Position numbers and translations under genes: made by a program
In this document: one piece after another, positions 18,245 through 27,567 of the stretch
Position numbering within the stretch: the first letter of the stretch is position 1
How the letters are laid out: each line of letters opens with the position of its first letter
The notes under the pieces: generated by a model
Told to the model about the DNA's origin: nothing
The model's database searches: none
What the model saw: only the letters and a program-made list of their open reading frames with translations
Source: Clostridiaceae bacterium
GTDB lineage: Bacteria > Bacillota > Clostridia > Peptostreptococcales > T1SED10-28
DNA: 50,311 bases
Direction of reading: 5' to 3'
Assembly: GCA_003553525.1 (NCBI GenBank)
Contig: PWEO01000119.1
Location: forward strand, 1 to 50,311

Positions 18245-19936
18245 TCAACGTCTTATCTGATAGTGTTCTTCTTTCGTATAGGGGGCGTCAATAATAAAAT
18301 AGCCCGGTTCTAAGGGCCTATCATAATAGGAAAGCGTAAAGTGCAAATGGGGACCTGTTGAAAATCCTGTTGTACCCACAGTACCTATAACGTCTCCTTT
18401 ATCTACCCAATCGCCTTTCTCAACATGGATTTCATGTAAATGCAAGTACGTACTGAAAAATCCATGTCCATGATCTAGTACAATCGTATTTCCCATTAAA
18501 ATCATTTCTCTTTCAAAGACAACTTCACCATAATTTGTTGCAAGAACTTCCGTGCCTGTGGGAGCTGCAATATCAATGCCATTATGTCTATAAGATGTCA
18601 GTTCATCATTAACATATCTACGTTCACCAAATTCCGTAGTAAGTCTTCCCTCAGTGGGTAAAATAAACTCACCCTCATAATATTGTTCTTCGCTGCTTGA
18701 TATAAAAACCGGAGTAAAATACTGATCTCTTTCTTCGTAAGCCTCTTCATTTCTTGTTCGCTCTTCTATGGAGGGATCTATTGATAGATACTGAATCTTA
18801 TAATCCCTAGGTAAAACTTCGATTTCATAGATATGAAAAATGCCATGGTTCAAGTCTATTAGTTCCAATGAATAGGTCCCAGGATCTGTATGGTAGTTGG
18901 TTGCTATAACCGCCCTTAATTTCTGATCTTCTCTATGCCATTGAATGTGCTCCGCGAAATCTCCTTTGGTTAAAATATCTTCTGCGCTAGCCGCTCGTTT
19001 TGCTGTAATTTCAATAAAATCATCTTGTACTATAGTTGTCTGATCAACGGTAAAGGTAATTGGAAGTGTAACCTCCACGTTAAAAGACATTAGAGACTCT
19101 ATATGGATTCCATCATCCCAAAAGGCCTCCAGTTGATAGTGGTATTCCCCATTTATTTTCGGCCTTGGTAAAAATCCAATTTCGAAATCATCAAAGATGC
19201 CTTTCTCCAACTTTTTTTGAGTATTGATATCAACAATTGTATAAGTGATTTTATCAGGAGCCTCATTAAATAATACTTTTAGTTGATCGTCTGCTCCCTC
19301 AAGAATTAGAAAAGCTTCATTTTTTCTTGATGAATTTTTTTCAGATTCCTCCCGGTTACTCTGGGCCAAACTACCATCATAGCGTTTTGTACGCCAATTA
19401 CTCTTAGAGTGAAGTGGGTCAAAAAAAACATCCATACCTAATTCTATTTTGGGCAAATACTTTATCTTATAGTATCTATCAAAACCCCGATGGCTATAGT
19501 AAAAGTCACGATTCTCTATTTCATAGAAAGAACTCTTATACTCTATAAATGCTGTATTTCTATTTTTCAAATATACGTTATACTTTTTCTCTTGATTGAA
19601 CTTATTGACTAGTCGCACAGAAAAGGGCACTACAGTTTTCTGATCAATTTGGTTTACATCATCAATTACTGCAAAACTACCATTATCTACAAGTTTATCT
19701 GATTTCAGTTCGATACTTTGAAAAAAAAGTGCTTCTTCTTCATCTGATAACCGATACTTTTCAGATTGAATATTATTTGGCTCTAGATCAGAATCCATTG
19801 TATTCCCTAAGTATTGAATCTCAATAAATGATAAAGTATTCTCAGTAAAACTGTTGTAAAATGCAAAGTAGAAGATTCCAAACAAACTGATCAATAAAAC
19901 GGTAACCACTGTAAGTATTGTTTTAATATTTTTCAT
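18245..19936 (-). CDS. M23 (LytM-type) peptidoglycan endopeptidase, membrane anchored
   Basis: 563 residues. An N-terminal membrane segment (TILTVVTVLLISLFGIFYFA) is followed by a long extracytoplasmic beta-rich region of unknown function and a C-terminal M23 domain. The zinc ligands and catalytic His are visible in HNGIDIA (about residue 440) and GPHLHF (about 530), with YLHLHEI between. All active-site residues appear intact, so it should cut cell-wall cross-bridges. The family's usual partners (FtsEX, spore genes) are absent; it is a single gene with its own promoter. Confidence 0.92.
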   Translation of the reverse strand: MKNIKTILTVVTVLLISLFGIFYFAFYNSFTENTLSFIEIQYLGNTMDSDLEPNNIQSEKYRLSDEEEALFFQSIELKSDKLVDNGSFAVIDDVNQIDQKTVVPFSVRLVNKFNQEKKYNVYLKNRNTAFIEYKSSFYEIENRDFYYSHRGFDRYYKIKYLPKIELGMDVFFDPLHSKSNWRTKRYDGSLAQSNREESEKNSSRKNEAFLILEGADDQLKVLFNEAPDKITYTIVDINTQKKLEKGIFDDFEIGFLPRPKINGEYHYQLEAFWDDGIHIESLMSFNVEVTLPITFTVDQTTIVQDDFIEITAKRAASAEDILTKGDFAEHIQWHREDQKLRAVIATNYHTDPGTYSLELIDLNHGIFHIYEIEVLPRDYKIQYLSIDPSIEERTRNEEAYEERDQYFTPVFISSSEEQYYEGEFILPTEGRLTTEFGERRYVNDELTSYRHNGIDIAAPTGTEVLATNYGEVVFEREMILMGNTIVLDHGHGFFSTYLHLHEIHVEKGDWVDKGDVIGTVGTTGFSTGPHLHFTLSYYDRPLEPGYFIIDAPYTKEEHYQIRR

Positions 19937-19970
19937 AGTTATCCCCTATTTCTTTTTTTACTTATCTAAT

Positions 19971-19998
19971 ATTATAACATTGCCTCACTACCCGTCAA
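19971..19998 (-). promoter_or_regulatory. Sigma-A promoter of the M23 peptidase gene
   Basis: TTGACG (19993-19998) and TATAAT (19971-19976) on the minus strand with a 16-base spacer, about 35 bases before the start codon. Confidence 0.65.
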
Positions 19999-20050
19999 AA
20001 TTAATCTGAAAATCTAACATGATCTTCCATTTCGGCAATTAGTTATAAAT

Positions 20051-20079
20051 AAAAAAAAAGCTATAGAAATCTATAGCTT
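20051..20079 (-). terminator. Terminator of the comEA-selA-selB-tRNA-Sec unit
   Basis: Perfect 10-bp stem AAGCTATAGA/TCTATAGCTT with a 2-base loop followed by nine U, 12 bases beyond the tRNA 3' end. Confidence 0.9.
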
Positions 20080-20091
20080 GAAATATAAGTT

Positions 20092-20188
20092 TGGCGGGAG
20101 TACATAGGAATCGAACCTACCCAAGAGGCTACTAACCCCTCGTACTGGTTTTGAAGACCAGAGGGCACACCAGTACCCATCTACTCCC
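20092..20188 (-). tRNA. selC: tRNA-Sec (anticodon UCA)
   Basis: 97 bases including an encoded CCA. The anticodon loop is CTTCAAA within a 5-bp stem CTGGT/ACCAG, giving UCA that reads UGA. The acceptor arm GGGAGTA pairs with TACTCCC with discriminator G; the eighth acceptor pair expected for tRNA-Sec looks like G-G here. A long variable arm (stem GAGG/CCTC) and a T-arm with GGTTCGATT are present. It lies 65 bases after selB and is probably co-transcribed. Confidence 0.95.
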
Positions 20189-20253
20189 TCTTTTTTTCAT
20201 ACTAGAAAATTATAACATAATTATCGAATATCAGCAATAGTTTTATCAACCAA

Positions 20254-22158
20254 CTACTGATTTATAACACGCCGATCTCCCTCACGACGAGTAACACCTT
20301 CTACATCATATTTTTCAAGTAGAGACACCGCAATCTTGCGGTTACTGCCAAGCATATCGCGAAATTCTGCAATGGAAACCACTCCATTTTTTTGTAAGTA
20401 TTCGATTAAAACAGCTTTAGCCTTTTCGTAATTTTCACGAGTTATATAGATATCCTCCTGAATATTAACAAGCTTCCGAGCCATCAGCAGTTGAAAAACT
20501 TGTTGTACGGTAGTTTCATCATAGCTTTTGCTAACTGCCGATTCAATTTCTTTCTTCTTTGGAGGATTAAAAGGATCCTCGTTTATCTTGTCTAAAATTA
20601 AATCCATAACATTCTCCTGATCTTTTGTAAGAAGAACTTCGAATTCTTTTAATGAAAGATACTGTTCCTTGATAGTAATTAGCCCTTCTTTTTCAAAGAG
20701 CTTGTAGAGCACATCAGTTACCTTTGTACGAAAGTTTTTTTCTAACTTACTTTTTAGCTCTTCTTTTAACATTCCCGGTTGCAAGGGGTATTCTTTATGG
20801 AATTGGTTGAGTTTATCCAATGTATAAATTTTAAGTTTCTCATAAAAGCTTCGATGAATATAGCCCTCTTTTCCTACAGAAAATATTTTCTTTTCAATGT
20901 TCAGTTTTTCGACATTGTTTTGAATTGTTTTCTTATCTTCAGATAGTTTTACTGTCAAAAAATCGACAGTCGGAAGCTGAGGACTATGTTTTTCAATCAT
21001 TTTCTCCAGAACAAAAATAAAATCTCCGCTTTCCTTTAATTTTAGTTCTTCCAACACATTCTGTTCAAAACGTTTATGTTTTTCCGGATAGGGATCAATA
21101 ACCAGCAACCCTCCTATAGTTTCCATAGGAGAATACAACCTTACAATGATTTTATCTTTTTTCTTGATCGCAATTTTTTCTTCGAGACGTAGTTGAACAT
21201 ACACTTGATCTTCCGATTCCGCCTCTTCCTTATCCAAGAGTACGATTCTTCCGACGACTTCATTGGAATCGCAATAAACTTTAACGCGGGTCCGATTTTC
21301 AATCAGGCGCTGATAATTTTTCAACACGGTAAGTTTTCCATCGATCATCATGGTTGTATCCATCGAGCCTTTTTCAACCAAGACGTTTCCTCTGTTAATA
21401 TCTTCTTTCTTTACGTTTGAAATATTTAACGCTACCCGTTGACCTGAAAATGCCTCTTTTGCATCTTCTCCATATGTTTGTACTGAACGAATACGCACCT
21501 CCTGATGTTGAGGAAGAAGTTCTAAGATATCTTCCGCTTTAACATGGCCTTCAAGTAGTGTTCCGGTAATTACAGTCCCGAAACCCTTAATAGAAAAAAC
21601 CCTATCGATTGGTAGTCTCACAGCCCGTTGGTCTTTATTTTTTTCAATCTCCTCCGATAATTGATCAATTTCTTCAATCAGCTCCGGGATCCCTTCTTTA
21701 CTAATAGAATCCACGGGAAGAATTTTAGCATTTTCCAAAAAAGTACCCTTTACAACCTCTTTAACCTCATCTTTTACTAATTCTAAAAATTCATCATCCA
21801 CCATGGACTTCTTTGTAATAACAATAACCCCTACTTCCACATCCAATAGTGATAGAATGTCAAGATGTTCCACGGTCTGAGGCATGACTCCTTCATCAGC
21901 AGCCACAACAAACATGACGATATCCATTCCTCCAACACCGGCAAGCATATGTTTGATGAATTTTTCGTGACCGGGAACATCAATAATTCCCGCTCGCTTT
22001 CGATTTGGTAAATCAAAATAGCTAAAACCTAACTCAATAGAAATTCCTCTTTTTTTCTCTTCTTTCAGGCGATCAGTATCCCGATTGGTTAAGGCTTTTA
22101 TTAAGGTGGTTTTACCATGATCTATGTGGCCTGCCGTTCCTATGATGATATTTTCCAA
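20254..22158 (-). CDS. selB: Selenocysteine-specific elongation factor SelB
   Basis: Delivers Sec-tRNA to ribosomes paused at UGA next to a SECIS hairpin. 634 residues: an EF-Tu-like GTPase (P-loop GHIDHGKT at 10-17, DVPGH at 60-64), beta-barrel domains, and four C-terminal winged helices that bind SECIS RNA. The G4 motif, normally T/NKxD, reads TKKS at residues 115-118, an unusual change at the guanine-specificity Asp; MVD follows directly. It lies 21 bases after selA and before tRNA-Sec. A local client mRNA is the SelW-like gene at 13391-13630. Confidence 0.97.
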   Translation of the reverse strand: MENIIIGTAGHIDHGKTTLIKALTNRDTDRLKEEKKRGISIELGFSYFDLPNRKRAGIIDVPGHEKFIKHMLAGVGGMDIVMFVVAADEGVMPQTVEHLDILSLLDVEVGVIVITKKSMVDDEFLELVKDEVKEVVKGTFLENAKILPVDSISKEGIPELIEEIDQLSEEIEKNKDQRAVRLPIDRVFSIKGFGTVITGTLLEGHVKAEDILELLPQHQEVRIRSVQTYGEDAKEAFSGQRVALNISNVKKEDINRGNVLVEKGSMDTTMMIDGKLTVLKNYQRLIENRTRVKVYCDSNEVVGRIVLLDKEEAESEDQVYVQLRLEEKIAIKKKDKIIVRLYSPMETIGGLLVIDPYPEKHKRFEQNVLEELKLKESGDFIFVLEKMIEKHSPQLPTVDFLTVKLSEDKKTIQNNVEKLNIEKKIFSVGKEGYIHRSFYEKLKIYTLDKLNQFHKEYPLQPGMLKEELKSKLEKNFRTKVTDVLYKLFEKEGLITIKEQYLSLKEFEVLLTKDQENVMDLILDKINEDPFNPPKKKEIESAVSKSYDETTVQQVFQLLMARKLVNIQEDIYITRENYEKAKAVLIEYLQKNGVVSIAEFRDMLGSNRKIAVSLLEKYDVEGVTRREGDRRVINQ

Positions 22159-22179
22159 AACTATCCTCTCCTTCGATGA

Positions 22180-23586
22180 CTACTTATCTATTAAAGTGTC
22201 CTTCAATGTTGAAGCAATATAAGCAAAATCTCTTTCCTTTATCGTTCGAGGGTCCAAAATCATGCTGTCTTTGTGAATTCTTGGTATAATCGGAATTCGG
22301 GCTTCTCTCAATTGTTTTTCCACAGCAGAGATTGCCTTGTTTTGAAAATCAATAACAACTATTTCTGTTTTTAACTTTTCTAAGGGTAGTGAACCTCCAC
22401 CTACTTTAGAGTAGTCTTCCTGTGTAGTTATAATTACTGAATCACCACATTTCTTCTCAATTAGATCCTTTAGATTTTTCGCTTTTATTTCCAAAGTTTT
22501 ATAGTTTATTGTTAACATTTCCAAACTAGGAATTTTACTCATGATCGAGTCTTCCTGTAAATAATAGGACAATATCATTTCCAGAGATGAAACGGTCATT
22601 TTATCAATGCGAAAAGCTCTCGTTAATGGATTATTCTTCATCTTATCAATCCATTTTTTCTTTCCTATAATAATACCTGCTTGAGGACCTCCTAGGAGTT
22701 TGTCCCCGCTAAAAGTAATAATATCAGCTCCTGATTTAACACTTTCCTGTACTGTAGGTTCATGGGCTAAACCATATTTTTCGAGATCAATCAGCACGCC
22801 ACTGCCTAGATCTTCAATCACTGGTAGGTTCTTTGCTTTACTTAGATTCACAAGTTCCTCTAAGGAAACATCTTTTGTAAATCCAACAATTTTATAATTG
22901 CTCGTATGGACTTTTAACAAAGCTCCGGTTTCATCTCGAATATTTTCTTCATAGTCTCGTAAATGTGTTTTATTTGTAGTACCTACATCTACTAAAGTTG
23001 CTCCACTTTGCTCCATCACATCGGGAATGCGAAAGGCTCCCCCGATTTCAACTAATTCTCCCCGGGATACAATAACTTCTTTACCCTTAGCAATGCTACT
23101 GAGAACCAATAGTACTGCTGCGGCATTATTGTTTACAACTAATGCGTCTTCCGCTCCGGTTAAAAATTTGATTTTTTCCACAAGGTGACTGTAGCGGCTA
23201 CCTCTTTTGCCGGTAGTCAGGTCCATCTCCAGGTTTGAATAGTTCGATAGAATTTTAAAGAAATCTTCTTTCATTTCTTCTGAAAAAAAAGCCCTTCCTA
23301 AATTAGTATGAAGTACGGTTCCTGTTCCATTAATTACTTGTTTTAAATTCATTTCTATAAATTGACTGATCTGTTTTATCAGCATTCCAATGACCTTTTC
23401 CTCTGTTAAAGGAGTTAATTCCGGATCTTGTTGCTTTAATACAAGGTTGCGGTATTCACCGATTATTGAGCGAAGTATATGAGTTACAAGATCGAACGAA
23501 GCTTTTTTAATAAGGACTTTAGTCTCGCTTCGTTGTAACAATCGGTCGATTGATGGAATTTCTCTTAACAGTTGATTTTTATCCAT
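22180..23586 (-). CDS. selA: L-seryl-tRNA(Sec) selenium transferase SelA
   Basis: PLP enzyme that turns Ser-tRNA(Sec) into Sec-tRNA(Sec) using selenophosphate. 468 residues, full length, with the conserved INGTGTVLHTNLGRA near 85-99 and the PLP lysine K296 in FSGDKLLGGPQAG. Selenophosphate synthetase (SelD) must be elsewhere. It follows comEA by 17 bases and is followed by selB, so the whole insertion machinery is in one transcript. Confidence 0.97.
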   Translation of the reverse strand: MDKNQLLREIPSIDRLLQRSETKVLIKKASFDLVTHILRSIIGEYRNLVLKQQDPELTPLTEEKVIGMLIKQISQFIEMNLKQVINGTGTVLHTNLGRAFFSEEMKEDFFKILSNYSNLEMDLTTGKRGSRYSHLVEKIKFLTGAEDALVVNNNAAAVLLVLSSIAKGKEVIVSRGELVEIGGAFRIPDVMEQSGATLVDVGTTNKTHLRDYEENIRDETGALLKVHTSNYKIVGFTKDVSLEELVNLSKAKNLPVIEDLGSGVLIDLEKYGLAHEPTVQESVKSGADIITFSGDKLLGGPQAGIIIGKKKWIDKMKNNPLTRAFRIDKMTVSSLEMILSYYLQEDSIMSKIPSLEMLTINYKTLEIKAKNLKDLIEKKCGDSVIITTQEDYSKVGGGSLPLEKLKTEIVVIDFQNKAISAVEKQLREARIPIIPRIHKDSMILDPRTIKERDFAYIASTLKDTLIDK

Positions 23587-23603
23587 GTTATCACCTCTTA
23601 TGA

Positions 23604-24260
23604 TTACTTTGTTATTTGTTCTTTGATATTCTCGAAAGTAACATTTCCAATACCTGAGATCTTCATAATATCTTCTACGGATTGGAAGGCTCCGTTCGCC
23701 GTTCGATAGTCAATAATTCTTTGGGCATATACCTCTCCGATCCCGGACAGTGTCATTAACTCTTGCTGGTTTGCCGTATTAATATTTACAAGTACCGTTG
23801 TAGGATCATTTCCCTGGTTCTTGGAATTGTTATCTGCCTTTACTTCTTCCGTCGGTTCCCACTCTTCCCCTACCATGGGGATGTAAATAAAGGCTTCGTC
23901 ATAGATCTTTTTCGCTAAATTAATTCTAGTACGATCAGCACCTTGTTGTAAACCGCCAGCTTTTTTTACTGCATCATCATAACGACTATCTTCGTCTAGA
24001 TAGTAAAATCCGGGATTTTGGATCGCGCCTTCGATATGTATTGCTATTTTCTCAGATATGCCGGAGTTCGATGATTCTTCGATGAATTCCGTATTGTTCA
24101 TTGTCGGGGGATAAAATGATGAATCGGAGGTCTCATCGATTAACACGTAGCGAGAGCTAAGACGATTTTGGTCTTTAACATAACTTATAATAGATATGCT
24201 TCCTAAGATCGTTAGTACCAGTAAAATGACAATCATTTTTTGTTCTTTTGTAAAAGTCAT
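23604..24260 (-). CDS. comEA: ComEA-like SLBB/helix-hairpin-helix DNA-binding protein
   Basis: 218 residues. An N-terminal membrane anchor (MIVILLVLTILGSISIISYV) is followed by a SLBB domain (IAIHIEGAIQNPGFYYL onwards) and a C-terminal pair of helix-hairpin-helix motifs (VNINTANQQELMTLSGIGEV and IMKISGIGNVTFENI). ComEA binds incoming DNA on the cell surface during transformation. No comEB/EC gene follows; instead the selA-selB genes do, which is a recurrent accident of order rather than a functional link. Probable first gene of the transcript. Confidence 0.9.
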   Translation of the reverse strand: MTFTKEQKMIVILLVLTILGSISIISYVKDQNRLSSRYVLIDETSDSSFYPPTMNNTEFIEESSNSGISEKIAIHIEGAIQNPGFYYLDEDSRYDDAVKKAGGLQQGADRTRINLAKKIYDEAFIYIPMVGEEWEPTEEVKADNNSKNQGNDPTTVLVNINTANQQELMTLSGIGEVYAQRIIDYRTANGAFQSVEDIMKISGIGNVTFENIKEQITK

Positions 24261-24440
24261 TATCCTACTCCTTCCAAGATATTTAATCTTTTTAACAGGA
24301 TTAGTCCGGTTACGATACCCTCAAGTATTTTCTGTTATCTATTTATCATTATATATGGTTTAGGCCTCACAGAAAAGCCTTTTCCATAATAAAGTTACAA
24401 TATAATTTTCTAAGCCGAATTAAGTTATAAAATTTCAATG

Positions 24441-24482
24441 TTAAAAAATAAAGGAGACAATATTGATGATTTATTGTCTCCT
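24441..24482 (-). terminator. Terminator of the serine dehydratase operon
   Basis: Perfect 11-bp stem AGGAGACAATA/TATTGTCTCCT around a nine-base loop followed on the minus strand by TTATTTTTT, shortly after the sdaAA stop. Confidence 0.85.
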
Positions 24483-24493
24483 GGCTGATTTTT

Positions 24494-25372
24494 TTAATTA
24501 TCGTGAATTTCTTCTTTAATACGTCGTCCAGTTTCCGTGTCTGCCAGTCCTCCTAAAGCGGTTTCTTTGAGTTCGAAAGGTAGGGCTCTTCCGATTTTAT
24601 ACATGGCCTCTACCACCTCATCAAAGGGAATGAGGCTCTCTACGCTACACAAAGACATCTCTGCAGAGATTAAAGCATTAGAGGCCCCGATAGCATTCCG
24701 CTTCTCGCACGGTGCTTCTACAAGGCCGGCAATGGGATCACATACGAGTCCTAGTATGTTTTTCAGACTGGTGGCGGCTGCATGAAATGATTGTTCTACC
24801 GAACCTCCCATCATTTCCACTATGGCACCAGCTGCCATTGCGGCAGCAGTTCCGGTTTCCGCCTGACATCCTCCTTCAGCACCTGCTACTGTTGCATTTT
24901 TGCTTACTATCAAACCGATTGCACTAGAAGTAATTAGTGCATTAATGATATCAGTATCCGATAGATCATGTTCCTCTTGAAGTGCGATTAATGTCCCGGG
25001 GATAATTCCACTTGAGCCAGCTGTGGGCGCTGCAACGATCTTACCCATGGAAGCATTTACCTCTAGCACTCCCATGGAGTAGGCAATCGCTCTTTTCATT
25101 ATGGAGCCGCAAATCGATCCACCTTTAATACTCTCCCTATGATAAATCTTTTTCGCATCACCACCAATAAGACCGCTGATAGATTTTATATCCTTCGTAA
25201 TACTATCTTCAATGGCTTTTTTCATAATTTGTAAACTTATTCCCATATCTTCTCGAATTTTTGCTTCGGTAGTATCTTTAAGTTCTATTTCCCGTTCAAT
25301 CATTAACTCATATATCTTTTTGTCCTCAATTTTACATAAATCAATAATTTCTTTTCCACTATTAAAATTCAA
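24494..25372 (-). CDS. sdaAA: L-serine dehydratase, iron-sulfur-dependent, alpha subunit
   Basis: Catalytic subunit of the oxygen-sensitive enzyme that deaminates L-serine to pyruvate and ammonia. 292 residues. Cluster-binding cysteines are visible in GGSICGSIMKRA, GLVCDPIAG and EAPCEKRNA, together with the conserved AAPTAGSSGIIPG and GCQAETGTAAAM. It starts 18 bases after sdaAB. Serine use as energy source fits an amino-acid-fermenting clostridium. Confidence 0.96.
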   Translation of the reverse strand: MNFNSGKEIIDLCKIEDKKIYELMIEREIELKDTTEAKIREDMGISLQIMKKAIEDSITKDIKSISGLIGGDAKKIYHRESIKGGSICGSIMKRAIAYSMGVLEVNASMGKIVAAPTAGSSGIIPGTLIALQEEHDLSDTDIINALITSSAIGLIVSKNATVAGAEGGCQAETGTAAAMAAGAIVEMMGGSVEQSFHAAATSLKNILGLVCDPIAGLVEAPCEKRNAIGASNALISAEMSLCSVESLIPFDEVVEAMYKIGRALPFELKETALGGLADTETGRRIKEEIHDN

Positions 25373-25390
25373 AATCTTACCTCCTTTCTT

Positions 25391-26098
25391 CTATTTTAAA
25401 TTGATGCTGTACGTATTCATTACTCCATCTATGGTTTTTATTTCATCCATAGTGGCTTGGTTCACAACATTATCGGATTCGATAATCATAAAAGCTTCTT
25501 TCCCCCGATTATGACGATAAACCTTCATGAAAGCAATATTAATCTCATGTTTTGCTAAAGCAGCCGTCACCTTCGTTACAATGCCAGGACGATCAATATG
25601 CGGCACCACTAGAGTAAAGTACTCCCCGGTAAACTCCAAATCCAAACCATCGATTCTGGTAATGATAATATTCCCTCCGCCGATAGAGGAGCCCATAATT
25701 TCTACGGTTTCACCACTGCTTTTTTCAATTTCAATTTTTACCGTATTACTATGAACGTCTCCTAAATCCGCTTTGATAAACTCAAATCTAATGCCTACGT
25801 CCTTGGCAATACTGAAGGATTCTACGATTCTCTCGTCGTCGGGGTCAAATCCTAAGATTCCTCCCACTAAAGCTCGATCAGTTCCGTGGCCTTTATAGGT
25901 TTGGCTGAAAGAACCATGGAGAAAGAATTTAACATAGGAAATATCCCCTTTGGACATTTTATTTCCAACTTTTCCGATTCTACATGCCCCTGCAGTATGA
26001 GAACTGGAAGGTCCAATCATGTTCGGTCCGAGTACATCAAACATACTTAACTCACTCAAAGCATTCCCTCCTTTATTTGAAAAAAGATGGTTTTGCAA
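25391..26098 (-). CDS. sdaAB: L-serine dehydratase, iron-sulfur-dependent, beta subunit
   Basis: 235 residues: the serine-binding domain with LGPNMIGPSSSHTAGACRIG near residues 24-43 and a C-terminal ACT domain (YFTLVVPHIDRPGIVTKVTA) that often senses serine. The frame starts at MQNHLFSNKGGNALSELSMFDVLG; an internal start before LSMFDVLG is closer to the usual family N-terminus and has AAGGAGGGAATG upstream (near 26060), so the true product may be about 12 residues shorter. Forms the enzyme with SdaAA. Confidence 0.95.
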   Translation of the reverse strand: MQNHLFSNKGGNALSELSMFDVLGPNMIGPSSSHTAGACRIGKVGNKMSKGDISYVKFFLHGSFSQTYKGHGTDRALVGGILGFDPDDERIVESFSIAKDVGIRFEFIKADLGDVHSNTVKIEIEKSSGETVEIMGSSIGGGNIIITRIDGLDLEFTGEYFTLVVPHIDRPGIVTKVTAALAKHEINIAFMKVYRHNRGKEAFMIIESDNVVNQATMDEIKTIDGVMNTYSINLK

Positions 26099-26118
26099 CC
26101 ATCTTTAACATCAGTCTA

Positions 26119-26496
26119 TTATTTTACCGCAATTGCTTCAATTTCCACTTTAACATCCTTCGGCAGTCTTGCTACCTCTACGCAGGCTCTTGCCGGTTTA
26201 TTATCTTTAAAAAACTCGCCGTATATTTCGTTAATTAACCCGAATTCATTCATGTCTTTTATGAAGATAGTAGTTTTTACTACATCATCGAGTCCATATC
26301 CAGCTTCTTCTAATATTGCCAAAAGATTTATCAATGACTGCTGGGTTTGTTCCTGCACATCCTCAGATACTAGCTCCATGGTTTCAGGCACAAATGGGAT
26401 TTGTCCGGAAACAAATAACATCCCATTGATTTCAACCCCTTGTGAATAGGCACCAATCGCTGCAGGAGCTTTTGTTGTGTTGATCAATTTTTTCAT
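26119..26496 (-). CDS. ridA: RidA-family reactive enamine/imine deaminase
   Basis: 125 residues, trimeric RidA/YjgF fold. Hydrolyses 2-aminoacrylate and related enamines, toxic intermediates of serine/threonine breakdown. The substrate-binding Arg lies in ARACVEVARLP near residue 105, and the family ending KVEIEAIAVK is present. Its place directly upstream of the serine dehydratase genes is functionally coherent: 2-aminoacrylate is the first product of serine dehydration. Confidence 0.95.
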   Translation of the reverse strand: MKKLINTTKAPAAIGAYSQGVEINGMLFVSGQIPFVPETMELVSEDVQEQTQQSLINLLAILEEAGYGLDDVVKTTIFIKDMNEFGLINEIYGEFFKDNKPARACVEVARLPKDVKVEIEAIAVK

Positions 26497-26513
26497 AATT
26501 ATCCTCCTTTCAA

Positions 26514-27158
26514 TTATCCATTTATTCTTATTTCATCTAAATAATTATAGATGGTATATCTTGAAACACATAAAATCTTGGCTACATAATCGATGGCCCC
26601 TTTAATTAGGAAAGCTCCCTGGTCATCAAGCTTCTTTACGATTTTTACTTTTTCGTCTTTATTCATATAGGCTACCGGTCGACCAAAAGCCTCTAATGTG
26701 TCCGATACGATATTTACTAAAATATCATTAACATTATTATTTTCGAAATCTCCAAGTTTTGTCTCTCCTTCGATGTCGGTTTTAACCAACTCTTCAAGAG
26801 CCTTTTGCGCTACAATGAATTCCGATACATTAATATTGATACAAAGACATCCAATTATCTCATCGTTTTCATCTCGAATAAACATCGTGGATGATTTTAA
26901 CACTTTACCATCAGAACTCTTATTTTTATAATTCAATATATTATCTGCTTTTTTACCCCTTCGAATTGCTTGAATACCCACATCTAACATAGGGCTCCCC
27001 ACACTTCTTCCCGTTACATGACCGTTGTAAATCGCAATTATGGATTTGTTGGAGTGTTTGATTTCATGAAGTACAACTTCGCAGTTTTTTCCAAAGGTTT
27101 TTCCTATCCCTTCAATTAATGGAATCATACGCACTAAAACTGGATGGACATTTTTCAT
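26514..27158 (-). CDS. YheO-like PAS/HTH transcriptional regulator
   Basis: 214 residues. The N-terminal part is a YheO-type PAS domain (LIEGIGKTFGKNCEVVLHEI onwards, and GRSVGSPMLDVGI), and the C-terminal DauR-like helix-turn-helix is at GAIDYVAKILCVSRYTIYNYLDEI. Relatives regulate D-amino acid or amino acid catabolism. It lies 18 bases upstream of ridA as first gene of the ridA-sdaAB-sdaAA unit, so it probably controls serine breakdown in response to an amino acid or intermediate. Direction of control unknown. Confidence 0.88.
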   Translation of the reverse strand: MKNVHPVLVRMIPLIEGIGKTFGKNCEVVLHEIKHSNKSIIAIYNGHVTGRSVGSPMLDVGIQAIRRGKKADNILNYKNKSSDGKVLKSSTMFIRDENDEIIGCLCININVSEFIVAQKALEELVKTDIEGETKLGDFENNNVNDILVNIVSDTLEAFGRPVAYMNKDEKVKIVKKLDDQGAFLIKGAIDYVAKILCVSRYTIYNYLDEIRING

Positions 27159-27195
27159 GGACGATCGCTCCTATTCTTGAAAATTTACTGGTTAA

Positions 27196-27567
27196 TTATA
27201 GGGGGAAATCCGTTATTCCGTCAGTAACGGGGATAAGTTTAGCATCTTGCCAGATTTTTTCAAGATCATAAAATTTCCGAGTCTCTTTTTCAAATATATG
27301 CACAACTACATCCCCATAATCAATTAGGATCCAATTCCCTGTTTGATGACCTTCTTTATTCCGAACAAATACCTCTTCAGCTTCCATTGCATCGATTACA
27401 TCCTCTGCAAGAACCTTCGTTTGTCGTAAAGACTCTCCGTTTGTTAGAATAAAATAATCTGCAATAGTGGATACCGAACTTAAATCGATTACAACAGTAT
27501 CCTTCCCAATCTTATCATCAATTACTTGTACCATTTTTTCTACTAGTGCTTTTGAACTTTCAGTCAT
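27196..27567 (-). CDS. rsfS: Ribosomal silencing factor RsfS
   Basis: 123 residues. Binds ribosomal protein uL14 on the free 50S subunit and blocks joining when nutrients are short. Conserved marks are VIDLSSVSTIADYFILTNG and HQTGNWILIDYGDVVVHIF. It follows yqeK by about 110 bases, the standard nadD-yqeK-rsfS order. Confidence 0.96.
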   Translation of the reverse strand: MTESSKALVEKMVQVIDDKIGKDTVVIDLSSVSTIADYFILTNGESLRQTKVLAEDVIDAMEAEEVFVRNKEGHQTGNWILIDYGDVVVHIFEKETRKFYDLEKIWQDAKLIPVTDGITDFPL

